Of a DNA stretch of 64,000 bases, positions 47,601 through 51,976 are shown in pieces. The position numbers and the translations under genes were made by a program. Each line of letters starts with the position of its first letter. Position 1 is the stretch's first letter. The stretch spans positions 186,001-250,000 of the forward strand of contig JAHLLQ010000005.1 of NCBI GenBank assembly GCA_020444065.1. Reading direction: 5' to 3'. This DNA is from a bacterium (GTDB lineage: Bacteria > Sumerlaeota > Sumerlaeia > SLMS01 > JAHLLQ01). The notes under the pieces were generated by a model that was not told the origin of the DNA, searched no databases, and saw nothing but the letters and a program-made list of their open reading frames with translations.

Positions 47601-47737
47601 CGACCGGCGGCGCACTGTTGCCCTACGACCCGATGCTCGACATCAACCTCGACGGCGTTGTCGACAAGTCCGATGCGACCCTGCTCTACTACTGGAGCAT
47701 TGGATCCAGCACGGCGCCGATGATCCCAATGCCGTAA
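35636..47737 (+). CDS. Giant secreted multidomain amylolytic protein (GH57, GH13, CBM25, cohesin-like, dockerin)
   Basis: A signal peptide (MRNRALKRLP..., cleavage SMASA-QN at about residue 27) and 4033 residues in one frame. Domains by approximate residue: GH57-like 28-680 (HWHMHQP; Glu204 in YFPTEMAF); CBM25 682-779 and 807-905; GH13 935-1469 (Asp1191, Glu1228, Asp1301); beta/Ig-like 1470-1710; four CBM25 1726-2160; beta domain 2198-2400; second GH57-like 2404-3094 (Glu2553 in FWIPERV, Asp2645 region); Ig-like first half 3129-3182; CBM9-like 3195-3471; Ig-like second half 3486-3526; CBM25 3542-3638; cohesin-like 3680-3820; CBM25 3838-3936; TSP3 and dockerin 3939-4033. Pro-Thr linkers separate the modules. 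The product should bind and degrade starch or glycogen outside the cell. ATG at 35636 has GAGGAG seven bases upstream; a TTG at 35621 is possible. Confidence 0.93.
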   Translation: MRNRALKRLPILGALFLFGALVSMASAQNTRPKVSWHWHMHQPIYWNDQLESGTDRYEYAWDSIQAKNGGRVHPTDNLNEIFGKDDRVAAYQYRMRNALANISGHTNSGAAVSYSGALMENINSLGDAGQFGYGSNWNSWMNEANEWDTSGGKPRMDIVNFSFHHALVGLHNPETVYMEIKLHQEKVKEEFGTDALSRGYFPTEMAFSTRLIPVLDQLGIEWSIVSGSHIARACPDFPIAVGSGGENCDLPNAADQINPNGNNFIRVSIDRGCSPSNANPLSYQPAYVKYVDPETGAETKIIAVPADQAYGWKDGYSCLGAGYLGDLEALNDPSQPSLSLLVHDGDNAFGGGYSYYNECVPNMANGAAGQGNEVTSIEQYLAEFPPDTNNVIHVEDGGWVNADSDFGSPTYINWNYPLLDSTGQIDPVNGWHEKARDMAIFTAALNRVLTAQQISGHSPDYAKILHPDGSTHEVDRAWHYYLGSLDSGNVYYGPAQDLEVKATLGCNEAVEHADPIIGDASSDTTPPTIWLPQRHPYNPGSRNFGVQYGYKEYFDDGDFHIWTFISDASGPVDAVLKYRVDVDGSNPLSSNQNETYAGGSEVGTWVELPMNRREFPKGNIYGNPNIDFFELPTHIADHYSVEVTGLREKLIDYYVEATDAKGIVSRSPIQHVYIGDGSGATGARVVVAPKPPVRGQQVTVTYDQTEGPLSGASQIYIHLGKNAWDATVAPDPAMTDAGNGTWTYTYTVDLDALQVDYVFNDGAGNWDNNSGSDWHFTTTDDNGFTPTPSPTPSPTPTVSPTPSPTPIVGQVVTDPAPPVAGQLVTVTYDASAGPLASATLVYIHKGINAWSTTDPTDTLMSKDLATGFWEITYTVPSTATELNMVFNDGDTIWDNNGGSDWTIAVTGGPTPTPSLTPSPTPTTTPSPTASPTPGYTPDPTLDIAGIPGQAPMIIQYFGATWESIARRMTDAFTIGYGGIWVPPPTRGGSGFSVGYDLFDRFDYGSMLGEWTRYGHLDTMSAMLDNGDRADIDIIPDTILNHNSFGTKADTTFADLGGYPGFAFEVNGENGNGYDADGDFHPSGQSGEWEMYLAGLIDIAQEKNHQFIRQPVDAGDSRNIPGAGKLLKPITENNRRFYPDLDPAPGDVLTPSGFNLTNPLGGDPVEENATGLLLRFVRYANEVLGFDGYRIDATKHMPDWFFNFYDDAVFGNGKVLLDGSRETPFSFNEIFDGDYGKLNLYRRRDGYGNRDNLDFPFFFKATDVLNQHGLGDLRELVWGTYDNTDGSAIDGSAGVRFISSHDKDGAGWSNIGHAFIILRNGYSIVYHNALEFGPQEPDNEGHPFPKEANARGDAMGDYSSIITTLVNIRRIYGRGVMYERWIDADYLIYEHDARLLWGICDSENTGYVAQTVTTNFSAGTILHELTGNHSMYADIPESITVGFGGEVNLRIPTNVDQFGYVAYAPATPEMTSVSLSNATDVPPDDDGADPTYVDKARHRNYSIWSTTAASSLLELQTDGTEDIALVKVDAGVDINGSGGVDYTSGGLAGFERFSFEDVGAQGGSGLYNVTLDWTQLGEGYHFIEVIAVNWGAGEHAPIWSSHREAVYVNNTRPVATIRYPAENQVISGSEVEVWIATDNTENNALVNVASAFDANRPTDQFAQMNDPGPGEWRLTVPVTSTDRVITVRLYEETGDSIDYHINFLQSGDPTPTPTDTPTPTPTPDPNGVTVDPNPPVAGSDVLITYNPTGGPLASASAVYIHVGINDWAEVADPDEAMTSSGGNWTYTYSVPAHAEQIDIVFNDGAGTWDNNNDSDWHFATTGSVTPTVTPSPTPCDTVAYGGDRVAVDPSTPVANQIVTVYYDKASGPLSGAGQIFLHKGINGWADVDAVDVEMFDDGCGNWTVSYTVPSTAQQVDYALNDGVGNWDSNGGADWHFATSGFETPTPTPTPIPGRAAISPDPASAGQPVTVLYDQAGGPLAGASAIYIHKGINNWGTVDATDTAMTKDAATGFWKLTYTVPADATELNMVFNDGAGTWDNNDSANWTFTVTSGPTPTPTPTPIPGRVAVDPNPPVTNQSVTVFYDKAGGPLAGAAEIWLHKGIDGWAAVDSPDVQMTLNASTGFYEFTYTVPDGATQLDFVFWDGQSTWDNNDSADWSFSTNSGPTPTPSDTPTPTPTTTATETPTETPTATPTPTPTDRAITIGQGPMLGTTAGQTYYEEFQDWATDDCRALDPYNDRVSIDSGSDNARDIVAFYTFDDPGAGAFYMRADFLDLYEQAENSQLDLYVLLDFTSGGATGFPDGLGGSTGQWDLAVAVYSAAYWNIYDTTLTSLSSASSNPGLFAGAYFRADLDSVEFGIDRSLLTDRGWDGSSPIGVEVCTAQDMNATIADRLPDSGQTATDSHCPTAKYAFILHGNQAISDSEYIQQLVYNNVVTTPNGNPTGYHRALDTARIFNVPPNIHISATLVASLMWADKPGTTDPADGPNFVDYLSDFVDGYDGNGEGEIVWGVFSEHIMPFWEGVVNQDSIDRNEQYLMDVLGLPAPDANSTFWIPERVVRGATFADLVATGYNYTVLDQINHLRHWFGENGQAHKVHRINGVNAFMINDEPDRFKFANTDDGLWFDTREHLIDMARATDQEQLTLVFDDWEAYAGRSFTSFNVGTDNPDNFNTNIRWLANHQWVQVVSLEEVASWGWTPVDHGTDTTLPFQTYDWLDHATEHSYENWYLGSSIEEDFDDFAPPIRKDLSQWMTKPFGGLSTYVPTSGSATKGPGTIAQDVYDATFGSPTNALGNLARLAYSTAIFETAWHDEDNSARCPDGSFDCYDDDTYDAIANFARQLQFLNLRRSGFIAAAADWAATGNSGVTSAVAVDLDQDGENEYVIKNDNVFAVFENDGGRLITAFARDAGSGNAVSVIGNLLGFPDDDDETEASANGGTRTSGLSDWWASGVEAGYVNDVYTASVLSNGVQLTSADGKISKTITLGDSSSTLEVSYALTGGATRLYVRNGLAPDIANLLETGQSALTLTDAGGVATLTNTATNASVSLGYADGSHTANYNSGAGDGTANSPRNQAMLHMAELYGEGNFTFGITLTAGSTGPTPTPTPSPTPSATPTPSDTPTPSPTPTATPNPDAPIVSIIDPADGAYVSGNFTVEALASDTDGTVSKVEFYVDGNKVGEDTTPNARRGSKSAARGTGTMKTITIDGVNTGSEWTSSELIATDAAFDHANVVGAWSTHEPQFDYTELYAAWDANNLYVGIQIVDVIDVEDPANAGSSAGTKPFQMNLPQFIGIDVTSGGYGVDTVNGDMWGKGHGFGGSNELDYEVYFASNFFQGPFVCPYNAGWDPDNDATGPTGNGVYPNEHAGLDGASANHWAGGPITGPGGKNYLTSGHDTNRDSFFEVAIPLELIGSPDLSTQSIGLFVSHGDGPLMSGVDSLPDDPATVDTPGVTASNSPNEWEDYDTYTEPFAVVGAGGTATPTPSPTPITGDSYSITIDAGTLSDGSHSLEARAIDNDLLEGSDTITINIGATPTPTETPTPTPTPTDRVVVSPYPPVAGQTVTVTYDASAGPITGAAAVNIYWAINNWDAGSITEEAMTNAGGEIWTKDLSLPANATQLDMVFNDGAGNWDNNSGNDWHFTVTTATDTPTPTPTPTDTPTATPTDTPTATPSDTPTPTPTPGPDAEIYTTNVIGNPYAASSSFTVDIAVRNNTIAPVASYTMLVTYDGDSASLVSVSDVDLGGDPPTLGTVSGSGTSTSRLVNALGNGSSTQYELTVCRLTFNTTASPNGSHSVTIAADGLNEPLVDPSGNPISATFNSSETDPLSSTPTPTPTPSPTPTPIANGATIVPLPAVPGNSVTVIYDASQGPISAASDVYIHKGINAWTEVDASDHLMIQDGFTGYFTYTYTVPANAAQLDMVFNDGAGNWDNNSGNDWHFLTTLNDQDSDGDGFSDAVEDSYGSDKGDPNSRPLFGDYNGDGVVNMTDAMLLSRATTGGALLPYDPMLDINLDGVVDKSDATLLYYWSIGSSTAPMIPMP
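35717..37677 (+). other. First GH57-like domain of the giant protein
   Basis: The domain opens with SWHWHMHQPIYW, the His-rich first motif of GH57. YFPTEMAF (Glu204) fits the catalytic nucleophile position and LLVHDGDNAFGG the later acidic motif. GH57 members are alpha-amylases, amylopullulanases or branching enzymes; the exact specificity is not clear. Confidence 0.8.
37680..38350 (+). repeat. CBM25-type modules 1 and 2
   Basis: Two copies of a starch-binding module of about 95 residues. Each opens with a P(K/A)PPV(R/A)GQ(Q/L)VTVTYD pattern, has YIHxGxNAW in the middle and closes with VFNDG...WDNNxGxDW. A Pro-Thr linker lies between them (about 37987-38055). Confidence 0.85.
38440..40040 (+). 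other. GH13 catalytic domain of the giant protein
   Basis: The GH13 triad is visible as GFDGYRIDATKH (Asp1191), FSFNEIFDGD (Glu1228) and FISSHDKDG (Asp1301), with the usual spacing. DTILNH fits region I. This is an endo-type alpha-amylase by homology. Confidence 0.88.
40811..42115 (+). repeat. CBM25-type modules 3 to 6
   Basis: Four tandem copies, each preceded by a short Pro-Thr linker, all with the V-x-P-x-x-P start, YIHxGIN or LHKGIxGW middle and VF-x-D-G...WDNN-type end. Copy 4 has DSNGGADW in place of WDNN. Confidence 0.85.
42120..42232 (+). repeat. Pro-Thr linker, tandem CCGACNCCGACN DNA repeat
   Basis: A low-complexity run of Thr, Pro, Glu and Ala codons between CBM25 module 6 and the domain before the second GH57. 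Similar linkers are at 38360-38433, 44928-45018, 46558-46667 and 47099-47149. Confidence 0.8.
42847..44915 (+). other. Second GH57-like domain of the giant protein
   Basis: The domain starts with KYAFILHGNQ and holds WGVFSEHIMPFW, FWIPERVV (Glu2553) and VFDDWEAYAGRSF (Asp2645-2646). The C-terminal part has a beta-rich region (VAVDLDQDGENEYVIKNDN) like the DUF1925/1926 part of GH57 amylases. It is distant from the first GH57 domain. Confidence 0.72.
45022..46210 (+). other. CBM9-like module inside a split Ig-like domain
   Basis: The first Ig half (PIVSIIDPADGAYVSGNFTV, then VEFYVDGNKVGEDTTP) breaks off at 45180. A CBM9-like module (TITIDGVNTGSEWTSSELIA, YAAWDANNLYVGIQIV) and a Pro-Thr linker follow. 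At 46090 the sequence resumes with YSITIDAGTLSDGSHSLEAR and DTITINIG, which is the usual second half of this Ig-like fold. Confidence 0.7.
46258..46545 (+). repeat. CBM25-type module 7
   Basis: DRVVVSPYPPVAGQTVTVTYD opens the copy (first 20 residues of the pattern) and VFNDGAGNWDNNSGNDWHF closes it. The middle has NIYWAINNW in place of YIHKGIN. Confidence 0.85.
46672..47090 (+). other. Cohesin-like domain of the giant protein
   Basis: About 140 residues with the cohesin pattern: FTVDIAVRNNTIAPVASYT, LVTYDGDSASLVSVS, a hydrophobic strand pattern through CRLTFNTTASPNGSHSVTI and a final GLNEPLVDPSGN. It matches cohesin I better than other Ig-like folds I know, but profile searching is needed to decide. 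Confidence 0.55.
47146..47440 (+). repeat. CBM25-type module 8
   Basis: The last starch-binding copy, with VPLPAVPGNSVTVIYD at the start, YIHKGINAWTEVD in the middle and VFNDGAGNWDNNSGNDWHF at the end. Confidence 0.85.
47450..47737 (+). other. TSP3 motif and dockerin at the C-terminus of the giant protein
   Basis: DSDGDGFSDAVEDSYGSD is a TSP3-like calcium loop. GDYNGDGVVNMTDAMLLSRA and DINLDGVVDKSDATLLYYW are two good dockerin-type loops with Asp/Asn at the metal positions. The tail ends in IPMP and matches the tail of the protein at 2-832 in order and spacing. Confidence 0.85.
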
Positions 47738-47764
47738 CGGCGAACCAGAAACCATCAACCAAGA

Positions 47765-47796
47765 GGGGGCGGCTTTCGAGCCGCCCCCTTTGTTGT
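47765..47796 (+). terminator. Rho-independent terminator after the giant gene
   Basis: GGGGGCGGCT (47765-47774) pairs perfectly with AGCCGCCCCC (47779-47788) around a TTCG loop and is followed by a T-rich stretch. The convergent recO ends just beyond. Confidence 0.92.
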
Positions 47797-47798
47797 TT

Positions 47799-48596
47799 TC
47801 AGAGCTTCGCCATGCTGCGCCAGAAGCGGGCGCTGCGGATGGGATGGTCAAGGTGCCATTGCATCAGGCGCACAAGACCCTCGATGAGCTGGATGGCGTG
47901 GGAAGTTTCCAGCGCAGGCAGCTTGGAGAGGTCTTCGAGTTCCGTTCGCTGATTCTCATACAGCGCACGCACCGCTTCCGGTGGCAGGGGAAACTCCAAG
48001 TCCTGCATATTCGTGATGCGAGGCCAGCAAATCGTGCGCGGCTGCGGGCGTGTTGTGTGGATGCGGCCCTCTGCGATATCCAGCCAGAACACGTGCGGCT
48101 TGGCGCCTTCGTCCCAGGGACGCAGCAGCGCCGGATCGATGTTAGGCTCGTAGCCGGCGATGGAGAGCGCTCGCAGCAAGTGATGGAGCGCGGGCGTTGC
48201 GGGTGCCTGCGATTCGGCCTCCAGTGCATCCAGTCCCGCCTGCACAACATCGAACATCTGCGCGCTCTCCTGGTGGATCTCGCAGCAGGCGCTGGCGATC
48301 TCAACCAGGAGCGCACCGAGCGCCAGGCGCTCCAGATCGCCCCGCAGGGCATCGCGCGACTGGAGCGGGGCCGCTTCTTTCAGCGTCCCCATCTCCGACG
48401 TTTCCTTCAGGTAGACGGTGAGTTCCACAGACGCCAGGGGTTGCAGAACTCCGCGCAGGCGGTTCTTGGGATTCCGCAAGCCCTTCGCCATGATCGAAAG
48501 GCGGCCGAACGCACCGCAGAAGATATGCAGCACTTCCGACGTTTCGCCGGTTTCGTATCCTTGCATGACGATGGCGGGAAAGCGTTCGATGGCCAT
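47799..48596 (-). CDS. recO: DNA repair protein RecO
   Basis: RecO helps RecR load RecA at gaps. The 265-residue protein has the usual N-terminal OB-fold start with AIVMQGYETGETSEVLHIF and FGRLSIMAKGLRNPKNRL, and the helical C-terminal half ends with a lipophilic SIRFWRSMAKL-like tail. The zinc-binding Cys set seen in some RecO proteins is not present. The gene is on the minus strand, converging with the giant gene across a terminator. Confidence 0.9.
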   Translation of the reverse strand: MAIERFPAIVMQGYETGETSEVLHIFCGAFGRLSIMAKGLRNPKNRLRGVLQPLASVELTVYLKETSEMGTLKEAAPLQSRDALRGDLERLALGALLVEIASACCEIHQESAQMFDVVQAGLDALEAESQAPATPALHHLLRALSIAGYEPNIDPALLRPWDEGAKPHVFWLDIAEGRIHTTRPQPRTICWPRITNMQDLEFPLPPEAVRALYENQRTELEDLSKLPALETSHAIQLIEGLVRLMQWHLDHPIRSARFWRSMAKL

Positions 48597-48658
48597 TGGA
48601 ACTTATCGCTCGGATGATGTGTAAACTATGTGCTTCGCCTCTTCGATTGCCAGCGCAT

Positions 48659-49759
48659 CTAGAGCCAATGTTCGTCTTCTTCCTGCTCTTTCTCGAGGAG
48701 ATGACGTTCCCAGGGCGTCAATTCTTCCGGCTCTGAATCTTCTTCCGGCCGGCCGTAGATGTCGTAGACATCTTCTTCCGTCAGGGACTCGGCCCAGGCC
48801 TCTTCGACCGCTTCGCGCTGGGCTCGAATGCGGCGGCGGTGACGCAGGATGAAGTAGGCGAGCACCGTCAGCATGATGATCAGAATCCAAAAAGCGGTCC
48901 CGGTCGTCATCAGGATGAACAAATTGTGCATCCGCGACCCCAGCGAAAGTGTCAGGCGCGCATTCCACGCATCGCGAATCTTGGGATCCCAGAGCTCCTT
49001 CGTGAGACGCGGGCCGTAGTCGTCGTGCGCCAATTGGCGCATGATGTCGCCGACATGTCCCGGATCGTCGCCAACGCTGGCCGCCACGAGATCCACGGCC
49101 TTGTAGCTCACCGCGTAGGCGAGCGTCTGCATCTCCGGATCGCGCGGGAATTGTTCTTCCAGATCCTCGAGTCGAGGCAGCGTCCCGAACACTCGCGCGC
49201 GGGCCAGCGCCATCTCGCGGCGCGCATCCCATTCGCCGGACAGGTGCTGGACGAGGCCTTCATTCATCCAGAGCGGCAATCGTCTCCCCGTAGGAAGATT
49301 TCCCACCAGCAAGTGACCCAGTTCGTGCGTCAGAACCTGTGACTGCGCGGAAAGCGGGCTGCGGTGCCACGCCGTAGCATTGATCCAGACGGTCAGCTTC
49401 TCCGCGCTGGCGGCGGCGGCGATGTGCTCGGGCCGGAAGCCCGTCTGCTCGATGAAGTCGTCCTCATCCTCGACCCAGACGATGTAGGCCGTGCCGTCCC
49501 AATCGATCAAGGTCTCCCTCGCGATACGAATACGCGCTTCGTAAGCGAGGTCTTCGATCTGATCGCGCAGCTTCGGACGATCGTCCAGGCCGAGAACCTT
49601 GAGTGGTCCCTCTCGTGGACGGATTTCGTCCGTATCCTTCAGCACACGCAGGTGGAACGGCTCGTGTTCGGACGGAATCGTAAACTGGGCCCACCCACCG
49701 ACGGCCAGCATGGCTATCGCGACAAGAAAAAGAGCCGTTTTGAGGTTCAGGTGAGGCAT
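48659..49759 (-). CDS. Membrane-anchored peptidase MA-like protein
   Basis: A 366-residue protein. A signal or N-terminal anchor (LNLKTALFLVAIAMLAVGGWAQ) precedes an extracytoplasmic domain that has HELGH (about residue 146) and WMNEGLVQH downstream, the gluzincin pattern in which the final Glu is the third zinc ligand. A transmembrane segment near residue 282-305 is followed by Arg-rich and then acidic cytoplasmic tail. The start is ATG at 49759, with GGAGA upstream; a longer in-frame start at 49822 has no RBS. Substrate unknown. The acidic tail resembles that of the neighbouring CarD in composition only. Confidence 0.78.
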   Translation of the reverse strand: MPHLNLKTALFLVAIAMLAVGGWAQFTIPSEHEPFHLRVLKDTDEIRPREGPLKVLGLDDRPKLRDQIEDLAYEARIRIARETLIDWDGTAYIVWVEDEDDFIEQTGFRPEHIAAAASAEKLTVWINATAWHRSPLSAQSQVLTHELGHLLVGNLPTGRRLPLWMNEGLVQHLSGEWDARREMALARARVFGTLPRLEDLEEQFPRDPEMQTLAYAVSYKAVDLVAASVGDDPGHVGDIMRQLAHDDYGPRLTKELWDPKIRDAWNARLTLSLGSRMHNLFILMTTGTAFWILIIMLTVLAYFILRHRRRIRAQREAVEEAWAESLTEEDVYDIYGRPEEDSEPEELTPWERHLLEKEQEEDEHWL

Positions 49760-49832
49760 GAAGATACGTTCTCCGGCCCGGTGGGGGCTGTCAGCGAGAA
49801 TCCTGGCAAGAAACGACCCCATGGGAATGGAA

Positions 49833-49856
49833 CCGCCCCGGCGTGAACCGGGGCGG
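49833..49856 (-). terminator. Hairpin downstream of carD
   Basis: CCGCCCCGG (49833-49841) pairs perfectly with CCGGGGCGG (49848-49856). On the minus strand only a few Ts follow, so it is a weak terminator candidate for carD. Confidence 0.5.
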
Positions 49857-49887
49857 GATTGAAACCAGCAGGGGAGGGATTGGGAGA

Positions 49888-50571
49888 TTACTTTTCCTTT
49901 TCGTCTTCCTCTTCCTCTTCCTCTTCGTCCTCCTCGTACTCCTCGTCTTCCTCTTTCTCCTCTTTCTCCTCGCGCACTTCCTCGCCCTCGCGCTCCTCTT
50001 CCTCGTCATCCTCGTAGCCCAGGATCCCCATGGACACATCGACGCCGGACTTCTTGGCCTTCTCTTTGTCCTTCTGGATCTTCTTCTTGTACATCTGGCG
50101 CAGGGCTTCGTTCAGCGTCTCCATCACCTGGGTCTTGGAGACCTCGCGGACGAAGGAAATCTCGTCGCAGAGGAACTTCTTGGCCTGGTCCATGATCTCC
50201 TTCTCTTTGCCCTTCAGATCGTCGTTCTGATCCAGGATATAGAGATCGCGCAGGAGGCGGGTGATGCGGGCGGGATCGCCGGACTTCATGATCTCGCGGT
50301 AGTTGACGTACTGCAGGCGCGCATCGCTGCGGTTCGGCGACGCCGGCACCTTCAGGTTGGCCAGCACGCGCTTGACTTCGTCGCGAGTCATGGGGCGGCG
50401 GATACCGCGCTTCTCGAGCTGATCCGCCGGCACGTACACCTGGGCATTCTGGGCCTGGAAGATGTACATGATCATGTCCTGACCATCCACGTGCATCCGC
50501 TTCATTCCGATCACGGTGCAGATGCCGATGGTCGGCTCGACGATCGTTTCGCCCTTGTTAAACTTCATCAT
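49888..50571 (-). CDS. CarD-type transcriptional regulator with acidic tail
   Basis: CarD/CdnL proteins bind RNA polymerase beta and stabilise open complexes. The 227-residue protein has the RNAP-interaction domain at the start (FNKGETIVEPTIGICTVIG, then IFQAQNAQVYVPADQLEKRG) followed by the helical DNA-binding domain to about residue 165. The last 50 residues are almost only Glu, Asp and Lys (an EEEE/EDEE run at 49888-50040). Such a tail is not part of typical CarD. ATG at 50571 has GAGGA ten bases upstream; an in-frame ATG at 50568 is equally possible. Confidence 0.88.
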   Translation of the reverse strand: MMKFNKGETIVEPTIGICTVIGMKRMHVDGQDMIMYIFQAQNAQVYVPADQLEKRGIRRPMTRDEVKRVLANLKVPASPNRSDARLQYVNYREIMKSGDPARITRLLRDLYILDQNDDLKGKEKEIMDQAKKFLCDEISFVREVSKTQVMETLNEALRQMYKKKIQKDKEKAKKSGVDVSMGILGYEDDEEEEREGEEVREEKEEKEEDEEYEEDEEEEEEEDEKEK

Positions 50572-50760
50572 GATGAATTCGTCCTCATTCTGGAAACTGG
50601 AGTCGTTGGGAAAGGAAAAGGCCGGCCTCTCGTCCCTCGCGAGAAGGTCCAGCCCAGAACGACTGATTGAATACGTCGCTTTTGGCGACACTCGATTTCA
50701 AGCGAAAAATGAATGACGGCGGCGGATGGCGGGCCGCCAGGGGCGCGGAACAGACATCCC

Positions 50761-50782
50761 GTGACCAGTGTTCAGTGGCCAG
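50761..50782. repeat. Short GTGACCAGTGTTCAGTGGCCAG-type motif
   Basis: It lies in the 243-base gap between carD and rsfS and shows internal CAGTG repeats. No gene or structure is clear in the rest of the gap. Function unknown. Confidence 0.35.
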
Positions 50783-50814
50783 ACAAGAGTGCTTTCGTCC
50801 TTCCGCTCCGGGAC

Positions 50815-51180
50815 TTATTCGGAGACAGCCACCTCTTTGCCGGCCCAGTCGATGGCCTTGCCGTCGCCCCAGATGTCTTCGATGCGGTAGTAGTCCCGCG
50901 ACTCCGGGCTCATGATGTGCACGACGAAATCGCCGTAGTCCAGCACGGCCCACGTTGAGGAGCGCGCGCCGTCCTGCAGCGGCGTCGAGTTGTCGATCTC
51001 TTTGATGCCGTTGACGATGGCGTCGCCGATGGCTTTCAACTGCAGGCGCGTGGCGCCTGTGCAGATTACGAACGCGTCCGTGAACGTGCAGACTCCCCGC
51101 AGGTCCAGGACGTCAATATCCTCGGCTTTCTTTGAATCGGCCAGGCGCGCGGCCTGAATTGCCCGTTGGATGGCATCCAT
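50815..51180 (-). CDS. rsfS: Ribosomal silencing factor RsfS
   Basis: RsfS binds L14 and blocks subunit joining in starvation. The 121-residue protein has the DUF143 pattern: DIDVLDLRGVCTFTDAFVICTG, then LQLKAIGDAIVNGIKE and AVLDYGDFVVHIMSPESRDYY (shortened here), near the full family length. Its ATG at 51180 overlaps the yqeK stop (TGATG), and a GTG at 51183 is the other choice. The yqeK-rsfS order is the classic neighbourhood; nadD is missing upstream. Confidence 0.93.
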   Translation of the reverse strand: MDAIQRAIQAARLADSKKAEDIDVLDLRGVCTFTDAFVICTGATRLQLKAIGDAIVNGIKEIDNSTPLQDGARSSTWAVLDYGDFVVHIMSPESRDYYRIEDIWGDGKAIDWAGKEVAVSE

Positions 51181-51767
51181 CACGATCGATTGTCACCTTT
51201 CCCGTTCTTGGAATCGAGCCATTCAAGCATGGCCCGGGTGCGCGAGTGAGGCACTCGCCCCTTCTGATTGAGGTTGGTCAATTTGCCCTCGGCCACCAGT
51301 CGGGCGGCCCCGAGCATGTCCCGCGAGCCAATTTCGCGCCGGACCGGTTCGACGCCCGGCCAACTGCGCGATGGCTCCATGAAATCCGCCACATACACCG
51401 CCATCCCAACGGGCCGCATCTCTGGCTGGCCGGTGGGGTGAAAAGCAATCGCCTCCAGCACTTCCTCGTCCTCGACCCCATAGCGATCATGGGCTTCCTG
51501 GGCTGAAATCAATCCGTGCCAGATGGCGGAGTGCTCACGATCCTCCTCCGTCATGGGGAAGATGGTGACCTTCTCCACCAACTTGCGCTGGACATTCTTT
51601 GGATAGGGTTTGGCGAGGTCGTGCAGGAGAGCGGCGAGAAGAACGCGTTGGAGATCGATGCCCCATCGATGGGCCAGAACGACACTCATACCCTCGACTC
51701 CCAAAACGTGGGCCTGTCGATCAGGCCGGGTTCGGGCAAGCAGTTCTTCGCGAATCTGATGAATCAG
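51180..51767 (-). CDS. yqeK: YqeK-family HD-domain hydrolase, unusual start
   Basis: YqeK is a metal-dependent HD-domain phosphohydrolase (Ap4A-type substrate reported for the family). The 195 residues hold RQAHVLGVEGMSVVLA (first metal His), LLAALLHDLAKPYP (HD pair), EHSAIWHGLISA and a late AVYVADFMEP. The first ATG/GTG/TTG in the frame (TTG at 51704) falls after the conserved first His, so the true start must lie upstream. The frame is open back to a TAA at about 51828 and offers only near-cognate codons such as CTG at 51765-51767 or ATT at 51762-51764. I set the start at the CTG. A sequencing error that hides an ATG is the alternative. Confidence 0.75.
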   Translation of the reverse strand: MIHQIREELLARTRPDRQAHVLGVEGMSVVLAHRWGIDLQRVLLAALLHDLAKPYPKNVQRKLVEKVTIFPMTEEDREHSAIWHGLISAQEAHDRYGVEDEEVLEAIAFHPTGQPEMRPVGMAVYVADFMEPSRSWPGVEPVRREIGSRDMLGAARLVAEGKLTNLNQKGRVPHSRTRAMLEWLDSKNGKGDNRS

Positions 51768-51910
51768 CGCCGGTGAATACGTAGCGGATTTCCTTCCTTC
51801 CGGCGGCCCGAGGGTGCGCCAGTAGTATTATCGTCATGTTCCGAGTCCCTCGCGTGAAAGGCAACGGTTTTTCGGCCTGTGGAATTCTCGTCGCGGCCAT
51901 TAAATGGATC

Positions 51911-51945
51911 GCCCAGGGCAAGAATCCCAACGGTCTGCCCTGGGC
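51911..51945 (-). terminator. Hairpin downstream of the secretin gene
   Basis: GCCCAGGGCA (51911-51920) pairs perfectly with TGCCCTGGGC (51936-51945). In the minus direction no T-run follows; in the plus direction a few Ts do. A weak terminator for the secretin gene. Confidence 0.5.
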
Positions 51946-51976
51946 ACATGTATTTTTGCGATGTCAGAAAGTCGAG

